Assembly: GCF_033115175.1 (NCBI RefSeq)
Contig: NC_084840.1
Location: forward strand, 76,709,179-76,773,178
Direction: 5' to 3'
Source: Lepus europaeus
Lineage: Eukaryota; Chordata; Mammalia; Lagomorpha; Leporidae
Length of the DNA: 64,000 nucleotides
Shown: positions 58,831-64,000 of the stretch, piece by piece
How positions within the stretch are numbered: position 1 is the first letter of the stretch
Layout of the letters: each line of letters opens with the position of its first letter
Made by a program: the position numbers and the translations under genes
The notes under the pieces: generated by a model
What the model was told of the DNA's origin: nothing
Seen by the model: only the letters and a program-made list of their open reading frames with translations
The model's database searches: none

Positions 58831-59869
58831 CTGTAGGTGGGTTTTTATTGGCTAAATTTTTCCAAAATAAAAATTACTTAAAAAAATAATGTTAAGAACT
58901 GGACAGAGGGAGATTTTCTAGCCTGACATCAAAACAATGAGTTGATTTTTAGAAATTTTCATTTATTTCAAAAGTCTATGAATATGTTCCAGAAAGTTGT
59001 GAACCTGTGTATAATTTGTGTGTGTGGGCATTGTTCTGGAGAGAATTTGCACTAGATTAAGAACCACTGGTAGAAGAGATAATTACATGCAGGGCACATG
59101 AAGATGCTTTAATTTCAACATCTCTCTCCTTAATTCTTGATGAGTGTCATACATACAGTTGATACTATTCAGGAACATCACTTTCATAAAATAAATTTTG
59201 TAAAGAATTGTTTGAGGTATATAGTGTGTTGATTGTCTTGGATAAACTTTTTTCTTGCTTGTTTGTTTTTGTCTTAAAAAATACCCGTGGTACATGTCAG
59301 AGGATACACATGTCACTTTGGCTCCACTGCCAAAGATAAGTACATTTGATAGTAAAAAGGAATAATGAATGCAACTTAGTGAGACATTTTGAACATATAG
59401 AAAACCACAGGTTACTGTAAAAGAATACTTATGGTACAATTAGGGATATTTGAGCAATGACTGGGTATTTGAGTACGTTAAGAACTTACTGTTAACAGCT
59501 TTGGTATGACAGTGACAAAATGCTATATTAAAACTATAACTTAGTTTTAGAAATACATATTGAAGTATCTGTGGATAAAATAATATATTGCCATGAATTT
59601 ATTGAAAAATAATCTATGGCTGGGTTTGGGGTAGATAGTAAGGATAGAGATGAAACATGGCTGGCTATATATTGATAACTATTAAAATTGAGCCAATAGT
59701 ATCTCTACCTTAAAATGAACTTGAAAGTTCTATAATAAAAACACAGAAACACTATCAACAGTTGAGTTGATAAAAAAAAATGGAATAGCAAAACCAAAAA
59801 ACTGGTACATTCAACAACACTGAAGGTAACTCTTTAATTAGAAATCAATGATTTGCAGAAGGTGTTTAG
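58831..59869. other. No gene seen
   Basis: About 1 kb of unassigned sequence. The minus-strand open stretch 59439-59083 has no recognisable domain. Confidence 0.5.
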
Positions 59870-60118
59870 AAGTGATTAAGATACCAGTGAGAACTCACAC
59901 GTCCCTTAGTAGAGGGCCTAGATTCCAGCTTCCTTTTAATGTGTACCTAGGGAGGCAAGAGGTGGTGGATCAAGCACTTGGGTCCCTGCTACCAGCATGG
60001 GAGACCTGGATGGAGTTCCTGGCTCCTGGCTGTTGTGGGCATTTAGAAGGTAAACTAGGGGTGAACCAGGAGATGGAAGATCTTTCATTGTTTCTCTCCG
60101 CTTTTCAAATAAATTAAA
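59870..60118 (+). mobile_element. CSINE, old, partial
   Basis: Plus orientation. Recognisable from CTTCCTTTTAATGTGTACC through GGGAGACCTGGATGGAGTTC to CAAATAAATTAAAAG. Confidence 0.8.
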
Positions 60119-60223
60119 AGTTAACAATTTTTGTAAAAAAGAAATAAACAATTAGAGCCTGCTTATTTTGTATGCATTAAATTTTAAAGTAACCACATAA
60201 CCATAACTGATAAAAGTATTTTT

Positions 60224-60520
60224 TTAAATATTTATTTGAGAGAAGGACTAGAGAGAGAGAGAGAGAGAGATCTGCCATCACTGGTTCACTTCCCAATGTT
60301 GGAACAGCCTGGATTGGACCAGGCGAAAGCTAGGAGCCACGATGCCCATCCATGTGTCCCACAGGTAGCAGGGACTCAAGTACTTGAGCAATCATCTACT
60401 GCATTCCAGCACACAAGAAGGGAGCTGTATCCAAGACAGAGGAAAGGAGTGGGCACTCCAATATGCACTGTGGCTGTCCCAAGCAACTTAACCCATTGCA
60501 CCACAACATCAATCCCAGAG
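60224..60520 (-). mobile_element. CSINE, old
   Basis: Minus orientation with tail TAAATATTTATTTGAGAG, a GA run at 60251-60269 and a head near 60515. Confidence 0.85.
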
Positions 60521-60897
60521 GGAAACTTTTGACATAGATATTTTAATTCCTAACTCTGGCAAGAATGGACACACTAGAAAGGCACTAAGGCAACCCTTAC
60601 TATGATGACTCAGTGGCTAACAATTGATAAAACTGCTAGGTTTAGGTGAAAGTTTCATTTAGAAATTTACAAGAGGACTTAGGCTTCCTGTCATGGATCC
60701 CTTGATCAATATTATCATCACTAAAGGGACAATGATCACCTGCCACCCGATGTCATGCAACCCACACGAAGTACAGGGCCCCAGCTATGGAGGACTGTTG
60801 ACCTGTGACCAAATAAGGCATGTAAAGGTAGCTTGTTAAATGGCAGTCGGTTGTCTCATTTTCTTCAGCAAATTAAAATCATTTAAAAAATTGTAAA
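60521..60897. other. No gene seen
   Basis: Unassigned sequence between two SINEs. Confidence 0.5.
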
Positions 60898-61195
60898 TTT
60901 AATTTCCATCTATTTGAAAAGGCAGAGAGAGAGAGAGGGAGAGAGAGAGATATCTTCATCTGCTGGTTCACTTCTCAAATGCCCACAACCACAACAGCCA
61001 GGACTGGGCCAGGTCGAAGCCAGGAGCCTGGCAATCCATTCAGGTCTCCCAAAATGGGGACAGGGACCCAATCACTTGAGCATTCACTGCTGCATTAACA
61101 AGAAGTTATCACCAGAAGCACAGCTGAGACTTGAACGCAGATATGTAAATATCAGATGCAGTATCTTAACCACTGTGCTGAACACCTGCTCCATT
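60898..61195 (-). mobile_element. CSINE, old
   Basis: Minus orientation with left end ATCTATTTGAAAAGGCAGAGAG. Diverged head at the right. Confidence 0.82.
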
Positions 61196-61216
61196 CAAAG
61201 TCATTTTAAAAAATAA

Positions 61217-61540
61217 GTAGAGTTAGTGTTTGGCCTAGATGGTAAGACACTGGTTAAGATGCTCATGCCATATGTCGTGTCCCATAGTGCCCAGATTTGT
61301 TTCCTGGCTCTGGCTCAGGACACCAGCTTCCTGTCCATGCAGATACTCTGAGGCAGCTGTGATGGCTCAAGTAGTTGCGCACTTGTCACCCATGTAGGAG
61401 ACGTGGATTGAATTCCTGGCTTCTAACTTTGGCCTGGCTCTGCCCGAGCCATTGGGGGAATTTGGGAAATGAGTCAGCAGATGGGTGGTCTCTCTCTGAT
61501 TCTATAAGAATCTCTGGCTCTCAAATAAATAAATGGATAG
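61217..61540 (+). mobile_element. CSINE, old
   Basis: Plus orientation with GTTAGTGTTTGGCCTAGATGG at the head and CTCAAATAAATAAATGG at the tail. Confidence 0.85.
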
Positions 61541-62059
61541 TTGATGCATAAATGAAAAGCAGACAGGATACTGTATTTGTGTGTGTGGTGGTGGGGTGTA
61601 GATTAAGACTTAAGAGACAGAGTGAGCAGTTGGTGTGGAACAAATAAAACTACAGAATTATTTTTGAGGCATTGAAAATTCTAACTGATTGGAAAGCATA
61701 ATTGTGCAATTTTGTAGGTATAATATGGTTATGCAAATAAACATCAAATTCCTAGAGAGTCATACTGAAGTATATGGGAATGAAGGGAGCTGACGTCAGA
61801 GGTAGGCTTTAACTACTTAGGGATTAGGAAAATGTTGACAAATGCTGAGTCTTGACAAACGCTGGTTTTGTAAAAATTCCTTACGCTATTTTCTCTGCTT
61901 ATCACCTCAGGGTAATCTTTGTATGACAAAGAGATGCTATCACCACGACTTAGGAAATAGGAGCCATTATTTTTGGAAGCAGAAGTTTCAGCGGGAGATA
62001 TTGGAGGTTAATGTATTCAGATCCACTTATTTACATACACACAGATTTAGTTTTGATTA
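61541..62059. other. 3' flank of CLDN34; no other gene seen
   Basis: Unassigned sequence downstream of the claudin gene. Confidence 0.5.
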
Positions 62060-62065
62060 TTTATT
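62060..62065 (-). terminator. CLDN34: Candidate polyadenylation signal of CLDN34
   Basis: AATAAA on the minus strand, about 235 bp past the stop codon. It is the first such hexamer noticed downstream. Confidence 0.45.
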
Positions 62066-62299
62066 TCAGCCAACAGCAATTAAAATCCAGATCCTAAAAG
62101 ATCAATTGGCAAATGGGCGAAGTGTTTTTTTTTTTTTAATGAAAGTTCTTAATTCAACCAACCAATGAACCAAATTCAGACGCAGAATATAGTAGAAGAA
62201 AACAGTCAGCCACTTTATGTCCCATGGTCTGCAGAGTTTGTAACTATTTGAAAGATTACCCTGGGTTAGTCCTTCCATAAACTCCTGGGAATCGTGGAT

Positions 62300-62983
62300 C
62301 TACACCGATGTTTCCAGAACATCTGTGTTCCTGAAACCTCGGGATACATATTTCTGTCCAGGGGGAAACTTATAAAAGCAGAAAACCAAGCCACTCAACA
62401 ACATGAGGAGGGCAGACAGAGCTGCCACTAGAATGGCACTCCCAGCTTCCTGAGTATCCGGCTTGAAGGGCAGATGGAAAGACGACGGGAAGGCAATGCC
62501 TTGTACATTCACAATGGAGTAGTAATTCCAGAACGCAGTGGTTAAGACACAGGCACTGGCAGTTATGTACAGGACTCCAGAAGCCACAAATGGGTTGAAG
62601 AGGGTATTGGTCCCCACAATGCCCATGTACACATTTCTAAGTGCAAGGACGATAAAGGCCTTCCCCAGAAGCCCTAGAAGGTTGGCAGCCAGCAGGAGGT
62701 GTTGAGATATACGGATACTGAGAGGGAGGAAGGTATCATTGTAGGTGTGTCGGTGACAGAATTTGGTATGTCCGTGGCTTTGGTTGGAATCGCGGTGATG
62801 GTGATAAACGCAGGTTCTCCATATTCCCACACTGGCAACGCCTTTGGGGAAGAGCGAGGGGTCATCCATGTACCACAATCGCCACTCCGCAAGGCCCATG
62901 GAAGTGGTGAAGAGGATCCATCCTATGGTGGAAACAGCAAAACCTGCTACTTGGCGATTGGCACTATTGACGAGTAAGGTCAT
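62300..62983 (-). CDS. CLDN34: Claudin-34 (tetraspan tight-junction family protein)
   Basis: 227-residue protein in one coding exon, opening MTLLVNSANRQVAGFAVSTI. It shows four hydrophobic membrane spans at about residues 11-31, 95-117, 131-152 and 182-205, the claudin topology. In the first outer loop are W34, then G53-I54-W55 and C58, which stand for the claudin W-GLW-C signature. The next cysteine is C76, so the usual close C-C spacing (8-10 residues) is stretched, with a His-rich stretch (H61-H63, H70, H72, H77, H79) between. The C-terminus ends DVLETSV, a plausible PDZ-binding tail. The start codon has a strong context (GCCACCATGA), and a splice acceptor lies just upstream, so at least one 5' untranslated exon is expected outside the coding exon. 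Claudins seal or tune paracellular junctions; the specific role of claudin-34 is poorly known. Naming rests on overall likeness to the X-linked mammalian gene. Confidence 0.88.
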   Translation of the reverse strand: MTLLVNSANRQVAGFAVSTIGWILFTTSMGLAEWRLWYMDDPSLFPKGVASVGIWRTCVYHHHRDSNQSHGHTKFCHRHTYNDTFLPLSIRISQHLLLAANLLGLLGKAFIVLALRNVYMGIVGTNTLFNPFVASGVLYITASACVLTTAFWNYYSIVNVQGIAFPSSFHLPFKPDTQEAGSAILVAALSALLMLLSGLVFCFYKFPPGQKYVSRGFRNTDVLETSV

Positions 62984-63000
62984 GGTGGCAGCACACCCGC

Positions 63001-63020
63001 TAGAACTGCAAACAAATACA
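63001..63020 (-). promoter_or_regulatory. CLDN34: Splice acceptor before the CLDN34 coding exon
   Basis: The minus strand reads TATTTGTTTGCAG immediately before base 63005, leaving 22 nt of 5'UTR before the ATG at 62983. The upstream non-coding exon was not identified. Confidence 0.6.
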
Positions 63021-63515
63021 GGGCATCAAGAGGGCGGGACTCTTGGGTCTGGCACAGTCCTCCATGGGACACAGTATCAATAGCAAAGTGCTATGCAAGA
63101 GGACATCAAAGAGGTCATGGGAAATGCAAGTCAAAAACCATGCATGGACTTAAAAATTCCTTGGGACCAAAAATAAACACAACTGATTTTTAATTCCAGT
63201 TTTGCACAAACTTTTTGTGTTACACTCCTATATTCACAACAGGAAACATTTGACGCTGTCTGCTGGAGGGGGCAGGCATTCTGCACACTGTGGAAGTTTC
63301 AGGAAGGACCATTTAAATGCACAAAACTTCAAGTAATCGGTTCCACTGCTAAATGCTGGTGCACAAACATAATCAAGGTTCGTCACAAAGATGCTCATCG
63401 AAGCACACTAATACTGAAATGTGCAAAATACTGTCTAGTCTAACAATAGGGCTTTATGGAATAACATGCTATATCCACACAATGAAGATATATGTCAACA
63501 TTAAAAGTGTAAGTG
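63021..63515. other. Upstream flank of CLDN34 exon; no gene seen
   Basis: Presumed intron or promoter-side sequence. Old L1-like wording (GGAATAACATGCTATATCCACACAATG, interrupted by changes) appears near 63458-63485. Confidence 0.45.
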
Positions 63516-63797
63516 AGCCGGCACCGTGGCTTAACAGGCTAATCCTCCACCTTGCGGTGCCGGCACAACGGGTTCTAGTCCCGGTCGGGGCACCGATCCT
63601 GTCCCGGTTGCCCCTCTTCCAGGCCAGCTCTCTGCTGTGGCCCGGGAAGGCAGTGGAGGATGGCCCAAGTGCTTGGGCCCTGCACGCGCATGGGAGACCA
63701 GGAGAAGCACCTGGCTCCTGGCTTCGGATCAGCGCGGTGCGCTGGCCGCAGTGTGCTACCATGGCGGCCATTGGAGGGTGAACCAACGGCAAAAAGG

Positions 63798-63842
<45 letters not shown>

Positions 63843-63864
63843 CACTCTGCCTGTCAAAAAAAAA
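63516..63864 (+). mobile_element. CSINE, very young, with target duplication
   Basis: Plus orientation with head GAGCCGGCACCGTGGC, a (CT)n run at about 63805-63836 and an A tail. Flanked by AAAAGTGTAAGTG at 63503-63515 and 63865-63877. CpGs are almost fully kept. Confidence 0.95.
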
Positions 63865-63877
63865 AAAAGTGTAAGTG

Positions 63878-64000
63878 GACATACAAGATGTAATATTGTA
63901 TGCCTGGCACTTTTCACTTAGCATAATGGCTTCAAGATTCACCCGTGTTGTAGCATGTGTGAGAAGTCTGTCCATTGTAGTGTTGTGTGTGTTGAGGGGT
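63878..64000. mobile_element. Old L1-like trace at the right edge
   Basis: GGCACTTTTCACTTAGCATAATGGC and CACCCGTGTTGTAGCATGTGT resemble very old L1 sequence. Low certainty; runs off the window. Confidence 0.4.

Noticed and set aside
63516-63590. tRNA gene at SINE heads
   Set aside because: The A- and B-box-like head is part of the tRNA-derived CSINE; there is no complete cloverleaf.
63353-63838. Open frames of 60-140 codons rich in Pro, Gly and Trp
   Set aside because: They lie in CSINE sequence; the same peptides recur at every SINE (19830, 37238, 47910, 51137, 58512 and others).
1-64000. CRISPR arrays, operons, bacterial genes
   Set aside because: Repeat types, splice sites and the claudin gene show a mammalian nuclear region; no spaced short repeats of CRISPR type were seen.

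Overview
The window is nuclear DNA of a lagomorph, most likely European rabbit or a close relative. The evidence is the very high density of tRNA-derived C-type SINEs (CSINE; 23 copies recognised, many with clear target-site duplications) and of L1 elements with the rabbit type of 5' and 3' UTR. Nothing bacterial is present. The only convincing intact host protein gene is a single-coding-exon claudin on the minus strand at 62300-62983. I recognise it as claudin-34 (CLDN34), which is X-linked in other mammals, so the window probably comes from the X chromosome. All other coding sequence seen is retrotransposon, endogenous retrovirus, or pseudogene.

Layout. 1-12921: an old plus-strand L1 with SINE insertions, a 36-bp U2 snRNA fragment with its own 11-bp target duplication, and a second plus-strand L1 split by a full-length 7.2-kb minus-strand L1 (3645-10817, 16-bp target duplication). 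12922-18893: L1 pieces including a composite in which an L1 5'UTR and ORF1 are followed by 2.65 kb of non-L1, partly retroviral (gag-pro) sequence and then an L1 3'UTR. 18894-34690: two full and one partial tandem copies of a segment carrying two exons of an unidentified coiled-coil gene (minus strand). Copy 1 is disrupted by an L1 inside an exon and by a betaretrovirus-like provirus (26708-29496) that lacks gag and most of pol. 34697-48250: L1 inserted in L1, including a twin-primed element with its own target duplication and a more complex inverted arrangement. 48480-49110: a CpG island. 49173-52820 (minus): a decayed retroviral envelope gene with a furin-type cleavage motif, many glycosylation sequons and a final membrane-spanning segment lying in a CpG-rich stretch with canonical splice sites. 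52826-61540: mostly SINEs, an MLT1-like LTR and unassigned DNA. 61541-64000: the CLDN34 locus and its flanks.

The parts do not form an operon or pathway; the region is a repeat-rich neighbourhood of one small gene. The items most worth a second look are the orphan envelope remnant with its adjacent spliceable exon and CpG island, the duplicated coiled-coil exons, the L1/retrovirus composite, and the 99%-identical inverted ORF1 tracts that share two nonsense codons (a probable gene-conversion tract). Boundaries of repeats were set by eye and are good to about 5-20 bp unless a target duplication is given.
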